A DNA stretch of 64,000 nt, taken from assembly GCA_963677885.1 (NCBI GenBank), contig OY782500.1:434001-498000 (forward strand). Reading direction: 5' to 3'. The notes beneath the pieces are model-generated. The model was not told where the DNA came from, made no database searches, and saw only the letters and a program-made list of their open reading frames with translations. This stretch comes from UBA1351 sp963677885. GTDB taxonomy: Bacteria > Bacillota > Clostridia > Lachnospirales > Vallitaleaceae. Of the stretch, positions 19,227-28,598 are shown one piece after another. A program made the translations under genes and the position numbers. How positions within the stretch are numbered: the stretch's first letter is position 1; each line of letters starts with the position of its first letter.

Positions 19227-19254
19227 ATATTATCTTAATTTTATCTCTTATCAA
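19227..19254 (-). promoter_or_regulatory. Candidate promoter of the PPC-type SLH gene
   Basis: On the minus strand TTGATA, then TAATAT at 16-nt spacing (TATTAT at 19 is the alternative). It is in the 90-nt gap upstream of the ATG at 19178. The gap is extremely AT-rich, so such matches can arise by chance. Confidence 0.35.
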
Positions 19255-19268
19255 CAAAACCATCTGAA

Positions 19269-21629
19269 CTACAATCTTTTAAACAGTCTATATAACATAA
19301 TTGCCGCATCGGCTCTTGTTATTCCGTTTCCACCTTCAAATATTCCTGCTGAAGAGTTAACAATAATTCCTTCTCTTTCAGCTAGTGCAACATAAGGTTG
19401 AACCCAATTTGCTACTGTATCACTATATCTTCCTATATATAGATCCTGATTAGCTGGATAAAAATAACCTTTTTGCTCATGTAAACTAGCTGAACATATT
19501 TTAACCATCTCCTGTTTTGTGATTACATTTAAAGGTTTAAAAGTTCCGTCTGTATAACCATTAATCAAACCAGCTTGCTTACTGGATGCAACATAGGTTT
19601 TATACCATGAAGTATCTGCTACATCCTTAAAATCATTAACAGCACCAGAATCTGTCAGATATAGAGCTCGAATTATGATCTTAGTAAACTCAGCTCTTGT
19701 AATGGTTCCGCTGGGATCAAAGCTCGTAGTACTCTTTCCGTTGATCATTCCTTTAGCAGCCAGTACTTCAATAGCCTTTTTAGTTGCAGCATCTAAACCA
19801 TCAAGGTCATCGAATGATTTCTTGTTTTCTTTGATAAGGAATTTACCACTCGTCGATGTCTTAATCTCTAACTTACTGGTAGTTTTATTGTAGTTGCCAC
19901 CTATAGCTTCCCTTGTGCCATCTTCCTTTTCAATGAAAACACTGTTATAGTCAGGTTCTCCACTCACCATATCCAGAGATATAGTTATCTTAGAATCGGT
20001 TTTATCAATAACTTTTCCATCTTTAATAAACTTGACTTCATATACCTCTACGTCTTCAAACAACTGAAGGTCAGCAAGCGTAATAATCCGACCTGTATCA
20101 TTGACCACAAAACCTGGCTCTAGAGAGGCTACTGTTCCTAAGGCTCTGCGTGCATGACTTGAACTTTTCCGGGAAATATTAACAACTAAAGTCCCATCCA
20201 ACTCAGTGGACAATGCAGCTTGATCCAATGTAACGGCTACATTGCCTGTGTCAACTGTAACAGAATCAGCAAGAATCTTATTCACTGATTCATCAATCCT
20301 AATATCAATAGAATCCCCTGTCATAGGTGCATCAAGGATTAAATCTGTTTCCAATTCTCGATTAACATCGATGGTTTTTTCATTTAATCTGGATTCCAAA
20401 GTTTCTTTCACATAAACCGCTATATCTTGGCCAGGCACAACCTTATCATAATCAATCATGACTTGGTCATTTATAACTTCAAGTTCACTGTATGATGAAG
20501 CCGAAATACCATGTTCTATGAAATCTGTAATTTCTTCAACGTTATATGGATTCTCTAAATCTCTCAAGTCTATTAAATCAATAAACCCAGTAACCTCGGA
20601 TTCAACAGTTGAAGGGCTGGCCCCTAAAGAGATACTCTCGTAATCAACAATCAATGTTGATTCAGAGTATTCCTCAGCTATTGATGAAAGGCTACCAGTT
20701 CCCGAATGTATAATTGTAAACTTGCTTTCCTGACCCTGGTCAGTGTCATAGTACGTATAAGTTAATATATCATTATTGTTCAAAACGGCCACTGTGAAAT
20801 GAATACCATTCTGATGCATAAATTTAATGTCTGTACCTGATACAGTATAACCTGTAAACACATACTCACCATTTACATCTTCCCAGTCCGATGAAAGAAA
20901 TGTTTTATTGCGTCTCTCAAAATCAGTCCAGGTTGCATTATCATAAACCGACTTAGAAACTTCAGATAACGTTTTATTACTGTATGAATAAAATTTACCA
21001 TAATCACCTGTAAACTCTGCATTTATTATCAGCTTGTCACCATCAAATCTAAGGTCATAAGCATTATGGGTAGAGCTGGAATCATATGTAAAGCCGGTAA
21101 GAAAAGTTTGCATTTTCCCTGTCTGAGGATTAACATCTACTACTCCAAATTCATCTATTTCTTGGTTATAAAAATGACCTTTAAGAACAATAGAACCTTC
21201 AAACGCTACCATAGCATCTGGGTGAAAGTGATTGTACTTTACTGGTACAATTTCATCCAAATCCACCTTCCAAACAATATTCCCCAAATTATCAAGTTTG
21301 TATAGGCTCGTGTTTCCCCATCCATAGACATAACCGTCATAGATCTTAATATCCCACAAAGCGTCGTCTACAGCAGTTCTCCACTTGATATTTAAGTTTT
21401 TATCATATAAGATCACTTCACCTGTGTTCCCAAAACCTGGTGATTCAAGATAGCCGGCTACTAAGATATCATCACCATAATTAAGGATACAATCTGCACC
21501 ACTTGGCCTAAGATTAATATCCAAATACTCATAATCTGTGTCTTCAATTGTGTCAGCTCCATAAATCTTTAACGTAAAAGTCCCTAAGACTATTACTACT
21601 ACCATGACTAAACTAAAACCTTTTCTCAT
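19269..21629 (-). CDS. S-layer-homology surface protein with beta-propeller N-terminus
   Basis: 786 residues. The signal peptide (MRKGFSLVMVVVIVLGTFTL) is followed by a propeller-like region with repeated strands of the form VILYDKNLNIKWRTAV and LYKLDNLGNIVWKVDL (PQQ/WD-like blades). The stalk (VDYESISLGASPSTVESEV, a VEEITDFIEHGIS helix, VTVDTGNVAVTLDQAAL) and three SLH domains match the neighbouring paralogs. Start ATG 21629 follows GAGGAG. Only 51 nt separate it from the kinase gene that ends the tad operon, with no GC-rich terminator between them. It may therefore be the last cistron of that operon, a surface protein co-produced with the pilus and its signalling proteins (inference). Confidence 0.9.
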   Translation of the reverse strand: MRKGFSLVMVVVIVLGTFTLKIYGADTIEDTDYEYLDINLRPSGADCILNYGDDILVAGYLESPGFGNTGEVILYDKNLNIKWRTAVDDALWDIKIYDGYVYGWGNTSLYKLDNLGNIVWKVDLDEIVPVKYNHFHPDAMVAFEGSIVLKGHFYNQEIDEFGVVDVNPQTGKMQTFLTGFTYDSSSTHNAYDLRFDGDKLIINAEFTGDYGKFYSYSNKTLSEVSKSVYDNATWTDFERRNKTFLSSDWEDVNGEYVFTGYTVSGTDIKFMHQNGIHFTVAVLNNNDILTYTYYDTDQGQESKFTIIHSGTGSLSSIAEEYSESTLIVDYESISLGASPSTVESEVTGFIDLIDLRDLENPYNVEEITDFIEHGISASSYSELEVINDQVMIDYDKVVPGQDIAVYVKETLESRLNEKTIDVNRELETDLILDAPMTGDSIDIRIDESVNKILADSVTVDTGNVAVTLDQAALSTELDGTLVVNISRKSSSHARRALGTVASLEPGFVVNDTGRIITLADLQLFEDVEVYEVKFIKDGKVIDKTDSKITISLDMVSGEPDYNSVFIEKEDGTREAIGGNYNKTTSKLEIKTSTSGKFLIKENKKSFDDLDGLDAATKKAIEVLAAKGMINGKSTTSFDPSGTITRAEFTKIIIRALYLTDSGAVNDFKDVADTSWYKTYVASSKQAGLINGYTDGTFKPLNVITKQEMVKICSASLHEQKGYFYPANQDLYIGRYSDTVANWVQPYVALAEREGIIVNSSAGIFEGGNGITRADAAIMLYRLFKRL

Positions 21630-21680
21630 CCTTTTACTCCTCTACATCATATTGTTATATAAAATCTAAGATAACAAACT

Positions 21681-24116
21681 TTATTGAATCAAACGAACGA
21701 GATTACTCTCGCTGTCAGCTACCAAAATACTACCTTCACCAAAGTAGGTAATATCCATATCCAAACCGCTAAGATAGCTCACTTCGTATGATAATCCTTC
21801 ATATACAGCGTTTTCTCCAACATCTATATTGCCTGAAATGGTTTCCGAATCAACTGCATAACCATCTTCCATAATAATTTTACGAATGACATGGTTGTCT
21901 ACAACGTATAAATCCTTACCATCACAGACTAATTTCCTGGGTTCGAACAACTTAAGCACTGACCCATCTACAAAATCTTTTTCATACTTTGCACCAGCTG
22001 CAAAGTCAAGCTCTCCGTTTCTTTCATCCAAGTTATAAATCACAGCAGTTTCAGGTTGAGAAAGATAGATAATTCCATCTGCATCAACAGCTATCCCCTC
22101 AAAATGCTCTCCATCCTGTAATAATATACTAAACTCACTAAAGTCCGCTTTAATCTTTATCACTGAAGAAGACATCTCTATATAATCCGTCATAATCAAA
22201 TATATATTGTCCTCCTGATCAAATGTAAAATCAGAAATTTCAGTAGTAAGAACATCAAATGCAGCCAGTTCTTCAACCTTCTCTCCATCAAGCTCAAACA
22301 AACCTAATCTGTACTCTTCATTTTCAATCCACTCAGTCGATCCAAAGAAAACTTGCCCTTTGCTGTTGACACGAATGACATCTGCCTGTATATAACCGGT
22401 ATCAATAGTAGATACCTGATTATCCTCAAGGACTCTTATAAACCGATCGACCACATAAATTTTACTGCCATCAGGGCTAATTGCTATACTTGACGGTTCC
22501 AAGAATCCGGCATCCTCCAAAGGTCCATCAATAATATCTCTTGTTCCGTTTCCTGCAAAAATACTGGTATGATAGGCTGTATTATATTTGAGGGTAATAT
22601 CCACTCCTAGAACACCTGCATCTACAATGACATCAATTTCAAAGATCTTATTACCATACCGGCCTTTAATAGTGGTTTCACCAGGATTGTTACCAATGAT
22701 TTCCCCATTTTTTATACTGGCAACTTGATTATCCCCAACAGTCCATTCTATTAATTCTGGTGCCAATTTATTTTCTTCTCCATCTGGATAAACCTGAACA
22801 ACTTCAACAATTTCTGTTTCCTGTTCGGTAAGTGTAATTTGCTCTATATTAACTTGAATAACAGACAATTCTTCTGCTTTTTTCATATCATAGCCTTTAT
22901 AAAACATAAAAAGAGACGCAGCAACAAAAGGAAGAATGGCAAGGCGAAGAATCTTATTTCTTAAGATTGCCTTTTCTTTATCTGCCTTTAGCTTCTTGAT
23001 ATTGAGCAGGGCTGCTTTTAAATCTTTGGCATCTAAATACCTTTCATCTTTATATCTTTTTAAACACTTATCTAGAACCTCAACGAAAGGTCCGGATATA
23101 TCTGTCCGGCTGGCTCTTAAAGCATCTATGCTAATCTTGGACTCTTTGGTCAATACATGTATGGCTGTAGCTGCCAGGCTGTATAAGTCACTTCTCTCGT
23201 CAACACTTAAGGTTGTGTCCTTCTGTTCCGGTGAACAATAAACAGGACTATAACCATATACCTTATAGGATTCACTTTTCTTATCATTAATATGGGTTGC
23301 GATACCAAAATCAATAAGTATAGCTTGATTGTCCTCTGTAACGATAATATTATGTGGTTTTATATCCATGTGTAGTATATTCTTTCCATGAATATAATGA
23401 AGGGCATCACATAATTGAATTAACCAGTCAATAACCCTGTCTTCAGATACTCGATCCTTAAGCTCTAGATATTTATCCATTGATAAACCTTCAACATAAC
23501 TCTCAATAATATAAGAGCCACCTTCATCGTAGAATAAATCTGAAATCTTAGGTAGACAGGTGTGATTTAACTTTACCAATATATCCTTTTCATTAAGGGA
23601 TCCATTAAAATACTTAGCCGCCCATGTATTACCCAGTTCTATATTGGTACACACAAAAACAGACCCCTGAGCCCCACTGCCCAAAACTCTGTCTACCCTG
23701 TATTTCCCATTTAGCAAGTCACCTTCTTTAGGTATATGACTAATTTTATCTTCATTTAACAATATCGTTTTTGTAAATTCCTCTTCTTTAAGTAACTCAG
23801 TTTTATCTATCTCATCTAACAAGAGGGTTTTATCATGATCGTCTCTTGTCGTGTCACTGTCTAATAACTCAGTTTTCTCATCCGTCAACAACTCAGTACT
23901 TGAAACATCATCCTTAACAGCAGTAGCATTTGCCTTTTTAACTTTTTCTATTTCCTCACGATTTTTCATAATAACTTTTGGAGATAATTTTTCTTCGTCT
24001 GTTACTGGACGAAATACACTCCTAAATCGTCTGCTGGAAACAAACATTATTAAGAAAAAGATAAGTAATGGTGATAGGAGTAATCCACCTATAATAAAAA
24101 AACTCTGATATTCCAT
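21681..24116 (-). CDS. Two-TM Ser/Thr protein kinase with Ig-like and NHL-propeller ectodomain
   Basis: 811 residues. TM1 is at about 5-27. A cytoplasmic segment then carries five T-x-L-L-type motifs (T74, T82, T97, T106, T117; TELL, TELL, TLLL, TELL, TILL). The kinase domain (about 138-375) has GSGAQGSV, K168, HMD 249-251 in place of HRD, N256 and DFG 269-271. TM2 is at about 390-406. The external part holds a Big_2-like Ig fold (about 425-500; ending NNPGETTIKGRYGNK) and an NHL-type propeller (from about 515; SSIAISPDGSKIYVVD). Replacing Arg of HRD makes this a non-RD kinase, so it may not depend on activation-loop phosphorylation (family knowledge). Unlike the other three kinases it lacks the zinc ribbon. 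It is the last signalling gene of the tad operon, and its PP2C partner ends 15 nt upstream. Confidence 0.92.
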   Translation of the reverse strand: MEYQSFFIIGGLLLSPLLIFFLIMFVSSRRFRSVFRPVTDEEKLSPKVIMKNREEIEKVKKANATAVKDDVSSTELLTDEKTELLDSDTTRDDHDKTLLLDEIDKTELLKEEEFTKTILLNEDKISHIPKEGDLLNGKYRVDRVLGSGAQGSVFVCTNIELGNTWAAKYFNGSLNEKDILVKLNHTCLPKISDLFYDEGGSYIIESYVEGLSMDKYLELKDRVSEDRVIDWLIQLCDALHYIHGKNILHMDIKPHNIIVTEDNQAILIDFGIATHINDKKSESYKVYGYSPVYCSPEQKDTTLSVDERSDLYSLAATAIHVLTKESKISIDALRASRTDISGPFVEVLDKCLKRYKDERYLDAKDLKAALLNIKKLKADKEKAILRNKILRLAILPFVAASLFMFYKGYDMKKAEELSVIQVNIEQITLTEQETEIVEVVQVYPDGEENKLAPELIEWTVGDNQVASIKNGEIIGNNPGETTIKGRYGNKIFEIDVIVDAGVLGVDITLKYNTAYHTSIFAGNGTRDIIDGPLEDAGFLEPSSIAISPDGSKIYVVDRFIRVLEDNQVSTIDTGYIQADVIRVNSKGQVFFGSTEWIENEEYRLGLFELDGEKVEELAAFDVLTTEISDFTFDQEDNIYLIMTDYIEMSSSVIKIKADFSEFSILLQDGEHFEGIAVDADGIIYLSQPETAVIYNLDERNGELDFAAGAKYEKDFVDGSVLKLFEPRKLVCDGKDLYVVDNHVIRKIIMEDGYAVDSETISGNIDVGENAVYEGLSYEVSYLSGLDMDITYFGEGSILVADSESNLVRLIQ

Positions 24117-24131
24117 AACTGCCTCCCCGTC

Positions 24132-24896
24132 TTATGCATTATTTAGGTGAATGAGTACACCTGATATATTATCTGTTTCGCCTCTGTCCATGACAGCCTG
24201 TGCATAATGGCTTAAACCTTCTTCTATAGAACCATAGGCTCCCTTGCATAAATCAAGCAAATCATCATGATCCAAACGGTCATAAAATCCATCGGAAGCA
24301 AAAAAGTAATACCCCTCTTTTACAGTTTCCCTATTTTGAATAACATAATCCATGCTTTCCTTTACACCTAAACAGGTAAGAAGCACATGTCTGTTTTTTG
24401 ACTCTTTGGCTTGTTCCCTTGTAATCAAACCACTTTCAACTTCCCGTTCAGCCAAGGTTTGGTCTGAAGTAATCTGACTAACCTCCTCACTAATTTCATA
24501 CAATCTCGAGTCACCTATATGAAATACGATGTATTTATCATAAAAGAACAAGCCCAAAGTAGCAGTAGTCCCGCAATGCTTGTTTCTTTCTTCGCCATAA
24601 TCCACAAGTTCTGAGTTAATATTTTCAAATAGAGAAATCCATTCATTTTTAATCTGTTCAAAAGTAAAACCACTGTTTAATCGGCTTAGGAAACTATAGT
24701 TAAACCACTCTTCAACTATTTTTTTAGCATACTGACTTGCATAAGCACCATCATCCATACCACCCATGCCGTCAAAAACACCAGCAAGAAGTATTTCCCC
24801 GAACTCCGTCGAAACTTTAACAGCTAAGATTGAGTCTTCATTTTGTTTCCTGCTCATACCGATAAAGGTATATTCTCCGTACTGAATTTCCATCAT
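24132..24896 (-). CDS. PP2C-family Ser/Thr protein phosphatase (tad operon)
   Basis: 254 residues with the complete PPM motif set: RKQNEDS (about 16-22), FDGMGGMDDGAYAS (about 41-54), HIGDSRLYEIS, ASDGFYDRL and TDNISGVL. Its motif spacing and sequence differ clearly from the PP2C at 8202, so it is not a recent copy. The start is one of two adjacent ATGs (24896 or 24893) behind GGTGAG; the second has the longer spacing. It is followed after 15 nt by the two-TM kinase. The pair is expected to set the phosphorylation state of the FHA protein and possibly of the pilus machinery (inference). Confidence 0.94.
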   Translation of the reverse strand: MMEIQYGEYTFIGMSRKQNEDSILAVKVSTEFGEILLAGVFDGMGGMDDGAYASQYAKKIVEEWFNYSFLSRLNSGFTFEQIKNEWISLFENINSELVDYGEERNKHCGTTATLGLFFYDKYIVFHIGDSRLYEISEEVSQITSDQTLAEREVESGLITREQAKESKNRHVLLTCLGVKESMDYVIQNRETVKEGYYFFASDGFYDRLDHDDLLDLCKGAYGSIEEGLSHYAQAVMDRGETDNISGVLIHLNNA

Positions 24897-24953
24897 CTCA
24901 CCAATCTATCCTTACATATTCAATCTAATCTCTCATCATCGACATCTTATGAT

Positions 24954-25493
24954 CTAATAATTAAGATTAGTAAATATCAGCCCTACTTGAAAGTAATTCA
25001 TGACAACACTCACAAGAAAGCCAATCAAAATTCCATACGACATTTTTATTATATGGTCAGCATCAATTTCAAGCTTGTTTTCTTTGGAAACACTTTTCGT
25101 CAGAAACATAATCTTTAAAGAAGCATGCATATACTTAAATCTCTGACCAATAACATCGAATGAAAATTTTGTCACAAAAAGCCACATAATAAATAAGACA
25201 ACAAATATAGGAAACAAGGTATTAATAAATATACGAACGCCAAGAACAGCTCCCATACCCATAAAAACCTTTATATCACCAGCGCCGATTAACTTCATTC
25301 GCCAGAATATAAAGAAAAAGACAAACGGAAATACAAGTCCAATAAGAGACTCAAGAATACTTCCGTCCACCACATTAATAATTAGTCCAATAGCAACAAA
25401 AGGCAAAGTTATTGAATTTCTTATCTTAACTGTTTTGTAATCCGAATAAACACTTGCAAGTAGAAATACGACTACAATAATTATCTTTAACAT
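24954..25493 (-). CDS. tadV: Type IV prepilin peptidase, TadV/CpaA-like
   Basis: 179 residues, about five or six TM segments, A24 aspartic peptidase family. The two active-site aspartates are visible in YSDYKTVKIRN (about residue 18) and LIGAGDIKVFMGMG (about residue 74). The short form, without the cysteine-rich methylase domain, is typical of Tad loci, where it cleaves Flp and TadE/F-type prepilins at the cytoplasmic face. The ribosome site GGAG overlaps the stop of the preceding gene, so translation is likely coupled. A second peptidase of a different subtype lies at 28004. Confidence 0.88.
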   Translation of the reverse strand: MLKIIIVVVFLLASVYSDYKTVKIRNSITLPFVAIGLIINVVDGSILESLIGLVFPFVFFFIFWRMKLIGAGDIKVFMGMGAVLGVRIFINTLFPIFVVLFIMWLFVTKFSFDVIGQRFKYMHASLKIMFLTKSVSKENKLEIDADHIIKMSYGILIGFLVSVVMNYFQVGLIFTNLNY

Positions 25494-25496
25494 CTT

Positions 25497-26300
25497 TTAC
25501 TCCAATATATCGTCTGCATAATCGATTAAGTCATTGTTAAGTGTATTCGCATCATAAACCTGTGCATCACCAAAATCTTCCACATCCAACTCAAAATCAC
25601 TTTCAACAAAATATAAGTTTAATGTCTCGTCTTCCTTACCAATGACGACTTCCGAGACACTGCCATCCGGTTTAAGGTATATACTCAAATCTACATATCT
25701 CGCATCCGTAAGCATTAATATCGTGTTATATTCATATTGATAGGTAGATTTTCCGTCAAAACCTGTACGTCTTACAAAAGAGACATCTCCATCTGATTCT
25801 TCAAACATGTCATCAAAAAATGAAACATCATTGTCCGCCTTTTCTTCGGACACCTGGCTATCATAGTAATAAGCTGTTTCAAGTAAAGGATTCACCTTGA
25901 AATACATTCTTTTATCTGCATAAAACAACTCAATATTCATCATTTCAAGACCATAGGTTTCGTCAGTTAAGGCTATGTCTACTGAATGTGTTTTGCTGTC
26001 TCCCTTATAATTATACTTCCCATTAACATACACACGGTTTAACATGTCTTCAAGGATTTCACTTCCTTCAGGTAATTCCAGGGCATCCGTTTCACCAATA
26101 ATGGACATTAAGTCCATAATATGCCCTGCCTTCCCACGAATGATAACATCAACATCACCATCTAAGGTCTTCTCTACCAAGTTTTCACCAAAATTACTTC
26201 CGGCAAATACCCCGATTCCAAAAAAACTATAGGCATAAAACAGAGTAAACACTAAGGTTAAACCTGTTACTACCAGTATATTACTTTTTTTGTCTATCAT
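25497..26300 (-). CDS. Membrane-anchored protein of unknown function in the tad operon
   Basis: 267 residues. One N-terminal TM or uncleaved signal anchor (about 8-34, ending FGIGVFAGSNFGE) is followed by a 230-residue acidic external domain made of alternating strands (DIALTDETYGLEMMNIELFYADK, split by turns). The strand-rich pattern is loosely like LolA/LppX-type carrier folds, but I do not recognise the family and no conserved cysteine is present. It lies 10 nt downstream of the FHA gene and 3 nt upstream of the prepilin peptidase, so it belongs to the pilus operon. A structural or assembly role at the outer membrane face is an inference. Confidence 0.75.
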   Translation of the reverse strand: MIDKKSNILVVTGLTLVFTLFYAYSFFGIGVFAGSNFGENLVEKTLDGDVDVIIRGKAGHIMDLMSIIGETDALELPEGSEILEDMLNRVYVNGKYNYKGDSKTHSVDIALTDETYGLEMMNIELFYADKRMYFKVNPLLETAYYYDSQVSEEKADNDVSFFDDMFEESDGDVSFVRRTGFDGKSTYQYEYNTILMLTDARYVDLSIYLKPDGSVSEVVIGKEDETLNLYFVESDFELDVEDFGDAQVYDANTLNNDLIDYADDILE

Positions 26301-26310
26301 ATCTACTCCA

Positions 26311-27993
26311 TTACTTCGTGATTTTTATTTCACCTTCAATATTTGCCAACTTAATTAACATACCATCTGTAACCTCAGTTTTTTTAAATGGTACAAGTTC
26401 ATTGTTATCCAGATATGATTTATTCGATGATCCAGCATCTTCGTAATAGAACTTATCTCCAACAATATAGAAGGTTCCATGGTGAGCACTAATTACCTTT
26501 TCTTTCATGCAGTAATCAACGATACTGGCCTTTCTACCAACTTTAAATTGGCCCTTGTTGATCTGAACAGTTTTCTCACCACTTTCAGTTCGATATATAT
26601 ACCAGGCACGTTTCACTTCCTCAAGTATGACCGTTCCACTGTCCTCAATGACTGTTTTTTCATCATCTTCTGACGGCAAAATCATGGTTTGCTCATTAGC
26701 TTTAACAGGCTCTTCAACTTCTGAAACTGATTCTGAGACTGGTTCAGCCATAGGTTCTGACTTAATCGGCTCTTCAATTTTTTCTGACACAGCTTCAATT
26801 TCCGGCTCCTCTTTAGCTTCGAAAACTGGTAAGGGTTCATCATCCATTTTAATAATGGTTCCTGTTTCTCTTTCAGGGATATGTTGCTTCACAGGTACAG
26901 CATTAATTTCCTCCCTGTTCTTTCCCTGCTTATTTTTCTTAGGGACCGATTGCTTGCTCTCAGCTTTTTTACTATTTTCCTGTCTACTTTTAGGACTTGT
27001 ATTAGCTGTACTGCTTGTCCTCATAACAACTTCTTTTTCGCTCTTTAAATAGATAAATTTGTAAGCTACATATTCGCCCAAACCAAAGATCAAGACTGTT
27101 GCACCAATCAGTTTCACAAGATCTCCTGAAAACATGCCACTGCTAACAATAAGGCCTACCAAGGCAATAATGATGACTTGTACGAGTACAATATTTATTA
27201 AGGTCTTCTTAGCCATCTTTTCCACTCTTATTGTAGTCGATTCATTGTTAGAAGCCTGGACAGGCACCTCTTTGACTTGAAGTGCTTTTTCTTTCACATC
27301 CCTATTCTGCTTATTCCCATCCTTTGATTTTCTATGATCGGTAACAGAACCGCTATTGGCAGGGCTTTCATCGATACCTGCTTTAGCGCTTGCACCAAGC
27401 CTATCCTTAGTGCTTTCCACACTTGCCATTACTTTTTCTTTAAGAATTCTATAGTCCACATTTTCAACATTGGTCATATAAATATTCAATTTAGAAAAAT
27501 ACAGCAATGTTGATTCATCCTGCTCATCAATATAGCTGCCAATACGGCCAAACAGCTTGCCAATTCTTTCTTTGTTGTCATACTGCTCCTCCTTAAAGGG
27601 AGCATATAACAACTTAATACATTTTTCTTCTGTATCATAATATACATAATCATAATCTAACATGATATTGTTTTCTGAAATATAAAAATACTCTAATGGT
27701 AATAATAGAACATCAATGATTTGGCTAAAAAGACTCCTTAATTCCCCTTTATCAACACCATTTGTTCTTTTCTTAGCTGCTTGCAGCATACGATCCAAAG
27801 AAATAAATCTTTCACTAAAATATTCAATCCTACTTTTATTATCAATGTGCGAAAATCCAAAGTCCACAAAACGATTAAAACGATTGCTATGAATCCCTTC
27901 CTGAACACCTCTCATCTGTGTTTCATCAAGCACTGACTCACTTTGTACTTCAACAATGACCCTCTTGTTTTGACTAATTAACGTGTAATCCAT
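26311..27993 (-). CDS. FHA-domain membrane protein with DUF6382-like N-terminus
   Basis: 560 residues. The N-terminal 180 residues (MDYTLISQNKRVIVEVQSES; SLFSQIIDVLLLPLEYFYIS) fit the DUF6382 domain that precedes FHA domains in Clostridia. A basic linker, two TM helices (about 265-290 and 293-315) and a Glu/Pro/Ser-rich region follow. The region before the FHA domain has three T-x-x-(L/E) motifs: T436 in QTMIL, T447 in KTVIE and T454 in GTVIL. The FHA domain (about 470-560) keeps the phosphothreonine-pocket residues: G486-R487, S502, H505 and N524. It should read pThr on the operon kinase or on pilus parts, at the cytoplasmic membrane face. The self-located T motifs could allow intramolecular binding, as in GarA/OdhI (analogy, not shown here). 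Start ATG 27993 has a perfect AAGGAGG. Confidence 0.9.
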   Translation of the reverse strand: MDYTLISQNKRVIVEVQSESVLDETQMRGVQEGIHSNRFNRFVDFGFSHIDNKSRIEYFSERFISLDRMLQAAKKRTNGVDKGELRSLFSQIIDVLLLPLEYFYISENNIMLDYDYVYYDTEEKCIKLLYAPFKEEQYDNKERIGKLFGRIGSYIDEQDESTLLYFSKLNIYMTNVENVDYRILKEKVMASVESTKDRLGASAKAGIDESPANSGSVTDHRKSKDGNKQNRDVKEKALQVKEVPVQASNNESTTIRVEKMAKKTLINIVLVQVIIIALVGLIVSSGMFSGDLVKLIGATVLIFGLGEYVAYKFIYLKSEKEVVMRTSSTANTSPKSRQENSKKAESKQSVPKKNKQGKNREEINAVPVKQHIPERETGTIIKMDDEPLPVFEAKEEPEIEAVSEKIEEPIKSEPMAEPVSESVSEVEEPVKANEQTMILPSEDDEKTVIEDSGTVILEEVKRAWYIYRTESGEKTVQINKGQFKVGRKASIVDYCMKEKVISAHHGTFYIVGDKFYYEDAGSSNKSYLDNNELVPFKKTEVTDGMLIKLANIEGEIKITK

Positions 27994-28003
27994 GTCATCC
28001 TCC

Positions 28004-28597
28004 TTACAGTATTATATATAACATATAGCACGCAAAAATAAACGGTGTAAAAGGAATTTGTGTTCCTCTTTTGGCCCGTCTTGTGGCAAAAACCATAATT
28101 CCAAAAACGGCCGATAAGGTAAAGGCTCCTATAATAATAAAAAGAGCAACATTTAATTCAAGAGCTAATATCAAAAGAATAAACAGAAGTATATCACCAA
28201 AACCTATTCCTTTTCTAAATACAAAGCCTATTAAAAGTAGGAATAATACAGTACCTCCAGTAAAGATTAACTTTTCCCTATCCCATTCATTAATAAACAA
28301 TAACTGATTAGCTATGATTATTGGAGCAATACATATAAAAAGCTCCAAATGAATTTCTTTCTTAAATATATCAACGACTGTAAGCAATGCCAGAACATAA
28401 AAGAGTGAGACATATATCCCTTGCATAGGTCCTTGTTCCGTTCTAAAAAGAACAAGAACTCCCAATACTAGTATAATAAGGTTTACAATATAGAATACAT
28501 TTCTTTTACCTTCAAATAAATTAGTTTTATGTATAAAATAAAAACCAATTCCACTGGCAAGTGCCACGATTACAAAACCAATTATTATGTCTACCAT
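28004..28597 (-). CDS. Second prepilin peptidase, PilD-like catalytic half
   Basis: 197 residues, about seven TM helices. RKGIGFGDILLF carries the GxGD-type aspartate of A24 peptidases, and the C-terminal IPFTPFIFACYM matches the IPFGPFL signature of PilD/ComC peptidases. An upstream aspartate in VVDIFKKEIHLELF fits the first catalytic position. The N-terminal zinc-binding methylase domain of full PilD proteins is absent. The start has a weak ribosome site overlapping the stop of the gene before it. Two different peptidases in one operon suggest separate substrates, for example Flp versus the TadE-like proteins (inference). Confidence 0.8.
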   Translation of the reverse strand: MVDIIIGFVIVALASGIGFYFIHKTNLFEGKRNVFYIVNLIILVLGVLVLFRTEQGPMQGIYVSLFYVLALLTVVDIFKKEIHLELFICIAPIIIANQLLFINEWDREKLIFTGGTVLFLLLIGFVFRKGIGFGDILLFILLILALELNVALFIIIGAFTLSAVFGIMVFATRRAKRGTQIPFTPFIFACYMLYIIL

Positions 28598-28598
28598 T

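Noticed and set aside
21635..21665. AT-rich hairpin (TTGTTAT/ATAACAA) between the two-TM kinase and the SLH gene as terminator
   Set aside because: Only 7 A/T pairs and no T-run. It is unlikely to stop transcription, so read-through into the SLH gene remains possible.
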